From the NCBI GenBank assembly GCA_938034705.1, contig CALHMG010000121.1:1-35147 (forward strand): 35,147 bases of DNA, given 5' to 3'. The notes beneath the pieces were generated by a model. It was not told the DNA's origin, made no database searches, and worked only from the letters and a program-made list of their open reading frames with translations. This DNA comes from an uncultured Gammaproteobacteria bacterium (GTDB taxonomy: Bacteria; Pseudomonadota; Gammaproteobacteria; Arenicellales; CALHMG01). Shown in pieces: positions 16,826 to 24,521 of this stretch (the stretch's first letter is position 1; the number at the start of each line of letters is the position of its first letter). The translations under genes and the position numbers were made by a program.

Positions 16826-17416
16826 ATGACAGAGCGCAAAGCGTGGATCAAGCTGATCGAGCCCGAGGAGGCGAGCGGGCGACTGGTAGAAATGTACGAC
16901 ATAGTGAAGACACCCCATGGGACTGTCGACAATGTCATGAAGGCGCACAGCCTGCGACCGGAAACAATGAACGGGCATGTGGTGCTGTACCGATCAGTTC
17001 TGCATGACAAAGACATTACGCAGCCGCTGTGGTTTCTCGAATGCGTTGCCTCCTATGTCAGCATGATCAATAAATGTGAGTACAGCCTTACACACCACTT
17101 TATGAACACTCGTCGTCTGCTTAACGACAAGGACAGGTCGACACGCATTTACGCGGCGCTTGATGCAGGAGAACCCGAGCGGGAATTCTCGGGTAAAGAA
17201 CTCGAGCTGCTGCGCTACGCGGGCAAGCTTACGGCGACCCCGGGCAACATGCAGGAGACGGATATTCTCGCTGCTCGAAACGCGGGCGCGACCGACGGTG
17301 AAATTCTGGAAGTCAATCAGGTGTGTGCCTATTTCAACTACTCCAATCGTCTTCTTAATGGTCTGGGCGTCACAACACACGGTGACCAGATTGGCTACTA
17401 TTCTGAAGACGAATAA
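16826..17416 (+). CDS. AhpD-like / carboxymuconolactone decarboxylase-family protein with CxxS site
   Basis: A 196-aa all-helical protein of the AhpD-like, peroxidase-related branch. The helix that normally carries the redox pair CxxC followed by His reads NKCEYSLTHH, so the second Cys is Ser (AGC codon) while the following histidines are kept. Loss of the resolving Cys would rule out the usual AhpD disulfide cycle and suggests another chemistry, such as a decarboxylase-like or monothiol role. It sits between yaeQ (28 nt) and a 2OG-Fe(II) oxygenase (17 nt) in an apparent operon with a creatininase-family enzyme and a GST, so it probably belongs to a small-molecule degradation route. The substrate is unknown. 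Confidence 0.82.
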   Translation: MTERKAWIKLIEPEEASGRLVEMYDIVKTPHGTVDNVMKAHSLRPETMNGHVVLYRSVLHDKDITQPLWFLECVASYVSMINKCEYSLTHHFMNTRRLLNDKDRSTRIYAALDAGEPEREFSGKELELLRYAGKLTATPGNMQETDILAARNAGATDGEILEVNQVCAYFNYSNRLLNGLGVTTHGDQIGYYSEDE

Positions 17417-17433
17417 CTGACGCTGAATCCGAG

Positions 17434-18438
17434 ATGCCCTACGCCACTTCTACCCAAATCGAACTCTCGCAGATTCCTGTTCTCGACATTTCAGCGCTGC
17501 GCCGAAACGATGTCGGCGCCGCTGGCGAAGTTGCGAAACAGATTCTTGAAGCCGCGACCACAATTGGTTTTTTCTATGTACGTGGTCACGGTGTACCGGA
17601 CGAGGTTTTTGAGCGCGCAAATGAGGCCAGTCGCGAATTCTTCAAACAGCCTCGCGAAGTGAAGGACACCGTATCGGTCAACGCAAACCACCGCGGCTTT
17701 CTGAGCGTTGGCGAAGCCCAGATGTACGGCGCCAAGCACGTTGATCTCAAGGAATCGTGGATATGGAGCATTGAGAACGACGATCTGGCAACGACGCCGG
17801 CAGCCGACGACGAGTTTCTTGGCCACAATCAGTGGCCGACCGAGCCGTCGCAATTTCGTCCAGCGATGGTGGAATTTTTCAATGAGGCTTCGGGTGTCGC
17901 CGTTGACCTGATGCGTGCATTCGCCGTGAGTATGGACCTTGAAGAAGACGCCTTTTTGAAAACCGCTACCAATCCTGTGAGTCGCGGTGCAAGCGTTTAC
18001 TATCCACCTCAGTCGGCGGATCTCGGCGAGGAGCAGTTTGGAGTCGCTCCACACACTGACTACGGCTGCCTGACGCTGGTATGGCAGGATCATGTAGGCG
18101 GGCTTGAGGTTCGCAGTGCTGACGGCCAATGGGTGACCGCGCATCCTATCAAGAATACTTTTGTCGTTAACGTCGGTGACCTTCTTGCACGCTGGACGAA
18201 TCAACGGTTCAAGTCCACGCCCCATCGCGTCGTCAATCGATCGGGCCTTGAGCGATGCTCAATGGCGCTGTTCTGGGATCCCGACAGCGATACGATCATC
18301 GATCCTTCGACCGTCATCAAGTCCGGTGAAAAAATCCGATACAGACCAACCACCGTCGCGCAGCACATCCTGAAGCGCTACGGACAGTCGTTTTCCTATC
18401 GCAAAGGTAGTCCTGACGCGCAAGCTGGCGAGAGCTGA
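17434..18438 (+). CDS. 2OG-Fe(II) oxygenase, isopenicillin N synthase-like
   Basis: A 334-aa oxygenase with the iron triad H207-x-D209 (VAPHTDYGCLT) and H264 (STPHRVVN), and 2OG-binding R274 in R-x-S (ERCS). The N-terminal DIOX_N segment has IPVLDISAL and GFFYVRGHGVP. It is a paralogue of the minus-strand oxygenase at 15099-16061. It is the third gene of the yaeQ-to-GST run, 17 nt after the AhpD-like gene and 11 nt before the creatininase-family gene. Hydroxylation or oxidative cleavage of a substrate later handled by the amidohydrolase is a plausible inference. Confidence 0.91.
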   Translation: MPYATSTQIELSQIPVLDISALRRNDVGAAGEVAKQILEAATTIGFFYVRGHGVPDEVFERANEASREFFKQPREVKDTVSVNANHRGFLSVGEAQMYGAKHVDLKESWIWSIENDDLATTPAADDEFLGHNQWPTEPSQFRPAMVEFFNEASGVAVDLMRAFAVSMDLEEDAFLKTATNPVSRGASVYYPPQSADLGEEQFGVAPHTDYGCLTLVWQDHVGGLEVRSADGQWVTAHPIKNTFVVNVGDLLARWTNQRFKSTPHRVVNRSGLERCSMALFWDPDSDTIIDPSTVIKSGEKIRYRPTTVAQHILKRYGQSFSYRKGSPDAQAGES

Positions 18439-18449
18439 GCCGAAACCTG

Positions 18450-19244
18450 ATGCGGCTGCAGCTTGCGACCTGGCCTGAGGTTGAGGCCTACCTTGGGACC
18501 CGCGATGGCATCGCGATACCGCTTGGTTCGACCGAGCAACATGGCCCCAATGGACTGGTCGGTACCGACGCACTGTGCGCCGAGCAGGTTGCCTGGCACG
18601 GTGCACAATCGGTGGTCGCTGCGGGCAGGAAGATTCTGGTCGCCCCTACCCAGGCGCTGACACCGGCTCAGTTCAACCTGGCTTTTCCGGGAACCATTTC
18701 GCTATCGGCGTCGACTTTCGCGCAGGTACTCGAAGACATGGTTCGGTCGCTGGCCCGCAGTGGTTTCAGGCGATTTTATTTTCTTAACGGCCACGGGGCG
18801 AACGTTGCGGTGACGCGTGCTGCGATTCACGACCTGCATCTGCGACGATCAATAAATGCGCAACCGGAATTTGCGAGTCTCCAGTTCAGATTCAGGAGCT
18901 GGTGGGATTATGCGCAAACCAACAGTCTGCGGGCCCAACTCTATGGTGAGGCTGAAGGCATGCACGCGACGCCCAGCGAGGTCGCGATCACTCAGGCCAT
19001 GGTAAACCGATCGGCACCGACGGTCGAAAATATGGCATTTGAGCCGCTGTCGACAGAATTTTTCGTCAGTCACGCTGGCGACAATCATAATGACGCCCAG
19101 ACCCATCGCGAAGTCTTTGCCGATGGTCGCGTCGGATCAGATCCTTCTCTTGCAGACCCGGCGCACGGTCGTCGTTTGCTGGATACTGCGGCAAAGGAAT
19201 TTGCCGACGACTTTTTGGCATTTACATCGGATCAGGAAAATTGA
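18450..19244 (+). CDS. Creatininase-family amidohydrolase
   Basis: A 264-aa metal-dependent amidohydrolase. The creatininase metal site is intact: E29 and H31 (GSTEQHGP), D40 (GTDALCAE), H115 (FLNGHGAN) and E177 (GMHATPSE). Family members open cyclic amides (creatinine) or hydrolyse formamides in riboflavin, F420 and mycofactocin pathways. None of those pathways is visible nearby, so this is best called a catabolic amidohydrolase of unknown substrate. It is 11 nt after the oxygenase, and its stop codon overlaps the GST start as TTGA, so the genes are very likely co-translated. Confidence 0.9.
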   Translation: MRLQLATWPEVEAYLGTRDGIAIPLGSTEQHGPNGLVGTDALCAEQVAWHGAQSVVAAGRKILVAPTQALTPAQFNLAFPGTISLSASTFAQVLEDMVRSLARSGFRRFYFLNGHGANVAVTRAAIHDLHLRRSINAQPEFASLQFRFRSWWDYAQTNSLRAQLYGEAEGMHATPSEVAITQAMVNRSAPTVENMAFEPLSTEFFVSHAGDNHNDAQTHREVFADGRVGSDPSLADPAHGRRLLDTAAKEFADDFLAFTSDQEN

Positions 19245-19891
19245 TAAAGATTTATGGATTGCCGCTCAGTACCTACTGCGCAAAGGTGCAGGTCGTGTTG
19301 CAACACAAGGGGATTGAGTTTGAAATGCTCGCGCCACCGGATGGTTATGCATCGGATAGCTACCGAAAGATCATTGCGATGGGCACGATTCCAGGCATGG
19401 TGCACGACGATGTCGTCCTGAGTGAGTCCGAGGCGATAAACGAGTATCTGGAGGAGTGCTGGCCAACGCCAGCGATGCTGTTTGGCAGCGCGGCAACACG
19501 CGCTCACATTCGAACGCTTTCAAGAATTCACGACACCTGGGTCGAGCCTCATATTCGTGCGCTGTATCCCCAGGTGAAAAAAACCGAGCCCGATATTGAA
19601 TTCTGTCATGGCCACATCGACGAGTTTCATCGGCGACTCGCAGAGTTTGCCGCGGCAGCTCAGCCGGCTCCGTATATCGCCGGAGCTGAACTATCTCTCG
19701 CGGACTGTGCGTGGCCGACGACGTTTGTTCATGCCGAAATGCTGTTTCCCATCGTCGGCCGACGACTGGAATTGCCGCCTGGCCTCGCGCAGTGGCGAGA
19801 TGCTCTCGATGAGCACGATGCAGTGAAGCCGGTAGTGACCAGCTGTCGTACCGCGATGGTCAACTGGATGCAAAACCTTGGCCTGCTCTGA
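19241..19891 (+). CDS. Glutathione S-transferase family protein
   Basis: A 216-aa GST with an N-terminal thioredoxin-like domain (IKIYGLPLSTYCAKVQVVLQ) including the cis-Pro segment GTIPGMV and the glutathione-binding SESEAI. An all-helical C-terminal domain follows, with ELSLADCAW near the usual N-capping position. TTG 19241 is the only start that keeps the full beta1 strand. AGGA lies just before it, and it overlaps the upstream TGA. As the last gene of the run it may conjugate glutathione to, or isomerise, a product of the oxygenase/amidohydrolase steps. This is inferred from context. Confidence 0.9.
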   Translation: MIKIYGLPLSTYCAKVQVVLQHKGIEFEMLAPPDGYASDSYRKIIAMGTIPGMVHDDVVLSESEAINEYLEECWPTPAMLFGSAATRAHIRTLSRIHDTWVEPHIRALYPQVKKTEPDIEFCHGHIDEFHRRLAEFAAAAQPAPYIAGAELSLADCAWPTTFVHAEMLFPIVGRRLELPPGLAQWRDALDEHDAVKPVVTSCRTAMVNWMQNLGLL

Positions 19892-19906
19892 AATCCGGAT
19901 CTGAAC

Positions 19907-20620
19907 CTAAACGGATACCGACAGATCAATCAGCCAGGCGGGTAGTACGTCGAGCAGCCATGCCTCGAGAACGCGGTGCCAGTGCATGTAGAGCACGATA
20001 CCGATGATAATGAGACAGATTCCGAGCACCATTCGGGTCCACGGCATCGCTTTCATCAACCGCCCGCGTCGTTTTGCCAGCACCTCGCGTGAACCGTAGG
20101 CGAGCCCCATAAGCATCACGGCGACACCCAGACCGAAACACAGCATCGTCAGTGCCGCCTGGGTCAAGCCTTCGCCCGCGGCGGCCAGGCTGATCGCGCC
20201 ACCGAGCGTTGGCCCGATACAGGGCGACCAGACCGCACCGAGCAGGGCGCCAACGACAAACTGGCCAAAAAGTCCGTTGCCCTCAACGCTATCCAGTTTT
20301 CGATTAGCGCGATCTGCAAGTGGCGAGGACACTGCCGCGAACAATCGCTGTGATTGAGGTATCAACAACAGGACACCGAATACGATCATCATGACCGCGG
20401 CGATTCGGTTGATCATGTCGGTGTCGATGCCGATGAGATGGCCGAAGGCCGTGACCCCCACGCCGATTACCGTGAATGACACGACCAGACCGGTTGCGAG
20501 TGCAACAGGTCCATACCGGCTGCTCTGGAATGCTGATGCGATTACGATCGGCAGCAGTGGCAGCACACATGGATTTATAAGCGTCAGCAGGCCGGCCACA
20601 AAGGCCCAGAACAGAGTCAT
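19907..20620 (-). CDS. CcdA/DsbD-type membrane thiol-electron carrier
   Basis: A 237-aa polytopic protein with about six TM helices. The two membrane Cys of the CcdA/DsbD-beta family are present at C18 (INPCVLPLLP) and C134 (WSPCIGPTLGG). They relay electrons from cytoplasmic thioredoxin to periplasmic thiol proteins. This is the short CcdA-like form, without the alpha and gamma domains of full DsbD. The gene just upstream on the same strand encodes a Tat-exported thioredoxin-like protein with a U/CxxC site, an obvious candidate partner. A strong terminator at 20663-20698 separates the two, so they are probably transcribed separately or with strongly different output. Confidence 0.92.
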   Translation of the reverse strand: MTLFWAFVAGLLTLINPCVLPLLPIVIASAFQSSRYGPVALATGLVVSFTVIGVGVTAFGHLIGIDTDMINRIAAVMMIVFGVLLLIPQSQRLFAAVSSPLADRANRKLDSVEGNGLFGQFVVGALLGAVWSPCIGPTLGGAISLAAAGEGLTQAALTMLCFGLGVAVMLMGLAYGSREVLAKRRGRLMKAMPWTRMVLGICLIIIGIVLYMHWHRVLEAWLLDVLPAWLIDLSVSV

Positions 20621-20662
20621 TCGGAAATACTCAAGATGCAGCTAGTCAAAGCATTGTTGGAT

Positions 20663-20698
20663 AAAAAAGTGACTCGACCCGGCGGGCCGGGTCGAGTC
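20663..20698 (-). terminator. Strong Rho-independent terminator after the selenoprotein candidate
   Basis: A near-perfect inverted repeat at 20671-20698 (GACTCGACCCGG pairing with CCGGGTCGAGTC, minimal loop) is followed, reading the minus strand, by six T (complement of 20663-20668). It lies 27 nt after the stop codon of the thioredoxin-like gene. A well-formed terminator here suggests that the upstream gene is an expressed unit rather than debris. Confidence 0.85.
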
Positions 20699-20725
20699 AG
20701 GCGCGGTTGAAACTACCGACAATAA

Positions 20726-21163
20726 TCAGCTCGCGGCGGCGAGACAGTTCTTGAACAGCGCTTCAATTTCGCTTTCACCGGTGGTCGCGATGACACGATC
20801 GACCTCATTGCCTTTGGCAAAGGTGATCAGTGTCGAGCGGCGACGCACTTCCAGGTCCGACGCGAGTGGCGTCTTCTTGAACTCATCCCAGTCAGCCTTG
20901 AAAACACGTACGGCCTTATAGGCCGGGTTGTCGAGTAGCGCACTCACGGTGCGTCCTTGTACACGACACGTAGGTCACCAGGATGATAGAACGGCCAGCA
21001 TGAAGGGTTCGCCACTGGCGAGGGCAGCGTTGTAGTCATCGAGGGTAAAAGGTTCGATGTCTGACTCGGCAGCCATGGCTACTTCGGACAACAGCGCTGC
21101 CGGGGCAAGCGTCGCGGCCGAGGAAGCCGCCAGAAACTGGCGTCTTGTGAGGCTCATGGTCAT
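20726..21163 (-). CDS. Probable selenoprotein: Tat-exported thioredoxin-like protein with UxxC active site
   Basis: One 146-codon frame, open throughout except for a TGA at 20975-20977. Residues 1-31 form a Tat-type signal (LTRRQFLAASSAATLAPAALL, cut near AMA/AE). A thioredoxin-like domain follows: PFMLAVLSSW, then TGA, then PTCRVQ. The TGA is codon 63, exactly the first Cys of a W-C-P-T-C site, and the second Cys (C66) is kept. Downstream sequence is intact and thioredoxin-like (VFKADWDEF, RRRSTLITFAKGNEV, with Ser at the usual cis-Pro place). Insertion of selenocysteine would give a 145-aa periplasmic U-P-T-C oxidoreductase. Supporting points are hairpins right after TGA, a clean frame on both sides, a terminator after the true stop, and a CcdA-like gene next door. 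The alternative is a nonsense mutation from TGC or a sequencing error. No selA, selB, selC or selD is in the window. Confidence 0.68.
20939..20971 (-). promoter_or_regulatory. Candidate bacterial SECIS element (selenocysteine insertion hairpin)
   Basis: Reading the minus strand after the TGA, CGCAC (20949-20953) pairs with GTGCG (20939-20943) around the loop CGTGA. Its loop lies 27-31 nt from the TGA, with a G in its second position, which fits the loose consensus for bacterial SECIS elements. An alternative, overlapping fold starts nearer the TGA: ACGTG-T-CGT against ACGCAC-C-GT around the loop GTACAAGG. It has a bulged T reminiscent of E. coli fdhF but is closer to the codon. The folds were found by eye, with no energy calculation. 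Confidence 0.45.
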
Positions 21164-21597
21164 ATAGTGGTTCTCGAATAGTTATAAACTCGGGAGTCGG
21201 ACAGTGCCGCTCCGAAACTCAACGTTCCGGGGCGTTCCATCCGGTACTAAGTGTATAGCACCCCCTGACGGCTACGGATCACGTTTTCGTCACGGAGCTG
21301 CCCCGTAAGACCTCGAATCCGGTTGCGAGTTCAGAAAAACCGGATTGACGGTCGTTCATAAAATGTTACCAATTCCTGAATTTTGCTCCGGGTCGTGTCC
21401 GGCGGCGCAAACGGTGTTCGTCCGATGGCTCATGACTTGTGGCCACAGCAGGTCCGGCTGACACTGCGGCGTCACCCAACGCGGCGTCGGGCACTCCTCT
21501 GACGCCTGGAAACGTCGGGTGATTTGTGCAGATTTTTGATGGGATCGGCCCGTGTTAAATCGGGCTGAACCGGACACGATGACTGAAGGAATAAAGC
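21164..21597. other. Divergent intergenic region, no recognised gene
   Basis: This region of 434 bp lies between the minus-strand thioredoxin-like gene and the plus-strand peroxiredoxin gene, so it should carry both promoters. I found no convincing coding sequence. A minus-strand open frame from 21625 to 21356 is motif-free and overlaps the peroxiredoxin start. An AAGGA ribosome site at 21586-21590 serves the peroxiredoxin. No clear OxyR-like palindrome was recognised. Confidence 0.45.
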
Positions 21598-22257
21598 ATG
21601 ACACTACGAATTGGCGATCCCGCACCCGACTTTATCGCTGACACGACCCTGGGCGAAATCAGCTTCCACGACTGGATTGGAGACAGCTGGGCAATCCTGT
21701 TTTCGCATCCCAAAGACTTCACACCGGTCTGCACCACTGAACTCGGCACGCTCGCAGGTCTGACGGAGCAGTTTGCGCATCGCAACACAAAGATTATCGG
21801 TCTTTCCATCGACTCCGTGGACGACCATTTGCGCTGGGTTGGCGATATCGAAGAAACCCAGGGCAACGCCGTGACCTACCCGTTGATTGGCGATGTCGAT
21901 CTCAAGGTTGCCAAGCTCTACAACATGATTCATCCCAACGCGAACGGCCGCGCCGAGGACCGTACCGCGGTCGACAATGCGACGATTCGCGCAGTGTTTG
22001 TGATTGGTCCTGACAAACTGATCAAGGCCAGCGTGTACTACCCGATGAGTACCGGTCGCGACTTCGACGAAATCCTGCGGATTGTGGATTCCTGTCAGCT
22101 CACTTCAAAACATCAGGTGGCAACACCCGCTAACTGGCGTCGCGGTGACCAGGTGATCATCGTGCCGGCGGTCAGTGATGAGGATGCGCGCAAAAAGTTT
22201 CCTGAAGGCTGGAATGCGCCGAAGCCGTACCTGAGGATTGTTGACGAGCCGCAGTGA
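21598..22257 (+). CDS. 1-Cys peroxiredoxin (Prx6-like)
   Basis: A 219-aa peroxidase that reduces H2O2 and organic peroxides. The peroxidatic Cys is C45 in FTPVCTTELG, with T42 and an Arg in the NATIRAVFVIGP strand completing the usual site. The long C-terminal domain (about 150-219, ending NAPKPYLRIVDEPQ) is the Prx6-type extension. A further Cys at about 167 (VDSCQLT) is not at a standard 2-Cys resolving position. ATG 21598 follows AAGGA by 7 nt. It sits head-to-head with the thioredoxin-like selenoprotein candidate and near CcdA, making a thiol-redox and peroxide-defence island. Confidence 0.94.
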   Translation: MTLRIGDPAPDFIADTTLGEISFHDWIGDSWAILFSHPKDFTPVCTTELGTLAGLTEQFAHRNTKIIGLSIDSVDDHLRWVGDIEETQGNAVTYPLIGDVDLKVAKLYNMIHPNANGRAEDRTAVDNATIRAVFVIGPDKLIKASVYYPMSTGRDFDEILRIVDSCQLTSKHQVATPANWRRGDQVIIVPAVSDEDARKKFPEGWNAPKPYLRIVDEPQ

Positions 22258-22266
22258 CGGTGCGCC

Positions 22267-22309
22267 GTGCCGGTGATGATGTGGTCAGCAACGTTGTCGT
22301 CGCCGGCAC
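22267..22309 (+). terminator. Long hairpin after the peroxiredoxin gene
   Basis: GTGCCGGTGATGA (22267-22279) pairs with TCGTCGCCGGCAC (22297-22309) with two G-T wobbles. It starts 10 nt after the stop codon. The T-tract is poor (GCGTTTCTCC), so this is a possible terminator or RNA 3' end rather than a sure one. Confidence 0.45.
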
Positions 22310-22801
22310 CCGTTGCGCGTTTCTCCAGCGAAAGCGCAAAACTTAAGCAGTTAACCATCCCGAAATCCGGAACAGCAGGCCGTTCTGATCCCTAAGTTGT
22401 TGAAAAACATAAGCTAAAAACCGTGGTGCGGGCAGCGCCCGGAAACACCTGTGGTACTGTGCCTGTCACAGTTCCCCGACGCCGTCAGACACGTGCAGGC
22501 GTGTGCCAGAACAGCAACGTCACGCGCTTTGGGGTGATACTGAACCTGCGCACCACAGAATTCAGGATCAGGTGGCAGACCGAAGCAAGAACGCGCCAAC
22601 GACAGAGAACAACAACAGCGTGAACGGTCAATACAACCGCCTGGCAAGGGTCGATTCCTGTCAATTCAGTTAGTCAGTATGGGTCAGCATATTTGATCTG
22701 GTCTGATTTGAGTAGAGTTGAGAGTTGATATGAACTTAAGGATCGATGACAAGTTTTCGACAGGGCGCTTTCGATTTATTAACTCATCAGAGGAGTAATA
22801 G
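22310..22801. other. Intergenic region before the ABC importer, no recognised gene
   Basis: About 490 bp separate the peroxiredoxin from the binding-protein gene. The open frames inside (22423-22623 + and 22414-22647 -) are rich in Arg, Cys and Thr and carry no family motif. The last 120 bp become A/T-rich, as expected for a promoter and leader, and end in the AGAGGAG ribosome site at about 22790-22796. No riboswitch fold was recognised. Confidence 0.45.
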
Positions 22802-24430
22802 ATGTCTAACTTTAAGCCAAAGCAGGTGTCATTCGACGATCTCAACGCGATCGAGAAAGACAATCTGCTAACCGCCATCCGCCGCGGCGCGAGTCGCCGT
22901 GACGTGCTGAAAATGATGGGAGCGCTTGGCGTCACATCTGCAGCGGCAGCGACAGGTATTTTCGCCGGCGCCAAAGATGCATGGGCCCAGACCCCGAAGC
23001 GCGGTGGACGTCTTGTAATCGCACACGACCAGCACGGTCCGAACGATACGCTTGATCCACAGCTCTACACTTCAACAATCGACTACACCCGTGGACGCAT
23101 GTTCTACGGCTCACTGGTTCGACTCGGCCCGGATCTGGTGCCTCAGCCGGAACTCGCGGAAGCTTTCGAAGTATCAAGCGACGGCAAGGTCTGGACCTTT
23201 GATCTGAAGAAGGGCGTTACGTTCCACGACGGTTCTTCCATGGGACCTGACGACGTTGTCTGGACAATGAGCCGCCACCTCGGCAAGGAATCCAAGTCCA
23301 AGGCCGGATCACTGGTTGACTACGTGACCGAATGGAAGAAGTCGGGTCCGAATCAGGTACAGGCGATTCTTGAATCTCCGAACGTCGACCTGCCGACGAT
23401 TCTTGGCACGTTCCACTTCAAAATTCTGAAAAAGGACACGACCGACTTCTCCAAGACGGTGGGTACCGGTCCTTACAGAATCAAGGAATTCAAACCCGGT
23501 GTTCGCTCAATCGGTACGCCGTTTGAGGACTACTGGGGTGAAGGCGGCTACCTCGACGAAATCGAAATGTTCGGTATCGGTGATCCGGTTGCCCGTCTGA
23601 ACGCTTTTCTGAACGGCGATATCCAGGTCATGGGTAACGTCACCTCAAAGGCGATCCCACAGGTTGAGTCCGCTGATGGTCGCGAGATTTTCTCGGTACC
23701 TTCAGGCGCCTACATCAACATTGCGGCTCGCCGTGACATGGCGCCAGGCAACAACAACGATCTTGTCCTTGCCCTCAAGCATCTGATGGATCGTGAGCGT
23801 GTTGTAAAAGGCGTGCTGAAAGGTCAGGGCGGTCTCGGAAACGACCAGCCGATTGGTCCAGCTTATGCCGATCACTGTTCCGACATTCCCCAGCGCGCGC
23901 TGGATCCCGAGAAGGCGAAGTTCCATCTCAAGAAGTCAGGACATACCGGACCGATCGAGATTGTTGCAGCCGAGGTTGCGCCAGGTTCTGTTGAGCAGGC
24001 TCTGTTTCTGCAGCGCGAGGCGAAGAAGATTGGCCTTGATGTACAGGTCAAGAAAGTCACCAGTGACGGTTACTGGGGCGCTGTCTGGCTCAAGGCGCCG
24101 CTGTGTGTGGTCTCCTGGAACATGCGTCCGACCGCCAACGTGATGATGTCACTTGCGTTCAAAGGTGATGCGAAGTGGAACGAGACGTTCTACAAGAGCG
24201 ACAAGTTCGACGACCTCCTGGTCAAGTCTCGTGCGGTTACGGATCCTGGTCCTCGCAAGCAGATGTACTGCGACATGCAGGAAATCATCCACAACGAGTA
24301 CGGCTGCATCCTGCCGGCGCACCGCAACTACGTTGATGGCATCGCCTCCAACGTTAAGGGAATTCCGAAGGTTCCACTGAATGCCTTCGGTGGTGCCGAG
24401 CTTCCGGTCGGCGTCTGGCTCGACTCATAA
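22802..24430 (+). CDS. ABC importer substrate-binding protein, family 5 (peptide/opine type)
   Basis: A 542-aa family-5 solute-binding protein that captures a peptide-like or amine ligand in the periplasm. An N-terminal leader of about 30 residues comes before a Tat-type signal (SRRDVLKMMGALG, R32 R33, cut near AWA/Q at 62). The mature part has family features: GGRLVIAHDQ, DTLDPQLY, the LAEAFEVSSDGKVWTFDL block, FHDGSSMGPDDVVWTM and GTGPYRIKEF. The ligand cannot be named. The linked FMN/FAD oxidoreductase hints at N-methylated amines or related compounds, which is inference. It is followed by tandem terminator-like hairpins before the permease genes, a common way to express more binding protein than membrane components. 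Confidence 0.93.
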   Translation: MSNFKPKQVSFDDLNAIEKDNLLTAIRRGASRRDVLKMMGALGVTSAAAATGIFAGAKDAWAQTPKRGGRLVIAHDQHGPNDTLDPQLYTSTIDYTRGRMFYGSLVRLGPDLVPQPELAEAFEVSSDGKVWTFDLKKGVTFHDGSSMGPDDVVWTMSRHLGKESKSKAGSLVDYVTEWKKSGPNQVQAILESPNVDLPTILGTFHFKILKKDTTDFSKTVGTGPYRIKEFKPGVRSIGTPFEDYWGEGGYLDEIEMFGIGDPVARLNAFLNGDIQVMGNVTSKAIPQVESADGREIFSVPSGAYINIAARRDMAPGNNNDLVLALKHLMDRERVVKGVLKGQGGLGNDQPIGPAYADHCSDIPQRALDPEKAKFHLKKSGHTGPIEIVAAEVAPGSVEQALFLQREAKKIGLDVQVKKVTSDGYWGAVWLKAPLCVVSWNMRPTANVMMSLAFKGDAKWNETFYKSDKFDDLLVKSRAVTDPGPRKQMYCDMQEIIHNEYGCILPAHRNYVDGIASNVKGIPKVPLNAFGGAELPVGVWLDS

Positions 24431-24480
24431 GCCAGGAAAACCACAGCCGGCCCGGTGTTAGTTTGAACGCCTGGCCGGTT

Positions 24481-24514
24481 GCCTGACCGAGAATTTTCGG
24501 GGTCAGGCATTTTC
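24481..24514 (+). terminator. Hairpin between binding-protein and permease genes (first)
   Basis: GCCTGACC (24481-24488) pairs perfectly with GGTCAGGC (24501-24508), followed by ATTTTC. It lies 50 nt after the binding-protein stop and is probably a partial terminator or 3' stabiliser. Confidence 0.65.
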
Positions 24515-24521
24515 AGAACTG

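Noticed and set aside
20726-20947. A separate 73-aa gene starting at GTG 20947
   Set aside because: It is exactly in frame with the upstream half and lacks a ribosome site or domain start. It is better read as the C-terminal half of a single thioredoxin-like protein across the TGA.
20948-20977. A frameshift explaining the broken thioredoxin-like gene
   Set aside because: The two halves share the same frame. Only one codon (TGA) interrupts it, so no indel is needed.
22414-22647. Overlapping small open frames before the ABC binding-protein gene
   Set aside because: Cys/Arg-rich translations in both directions without motif; typical of non-coding GC-rich DNA.
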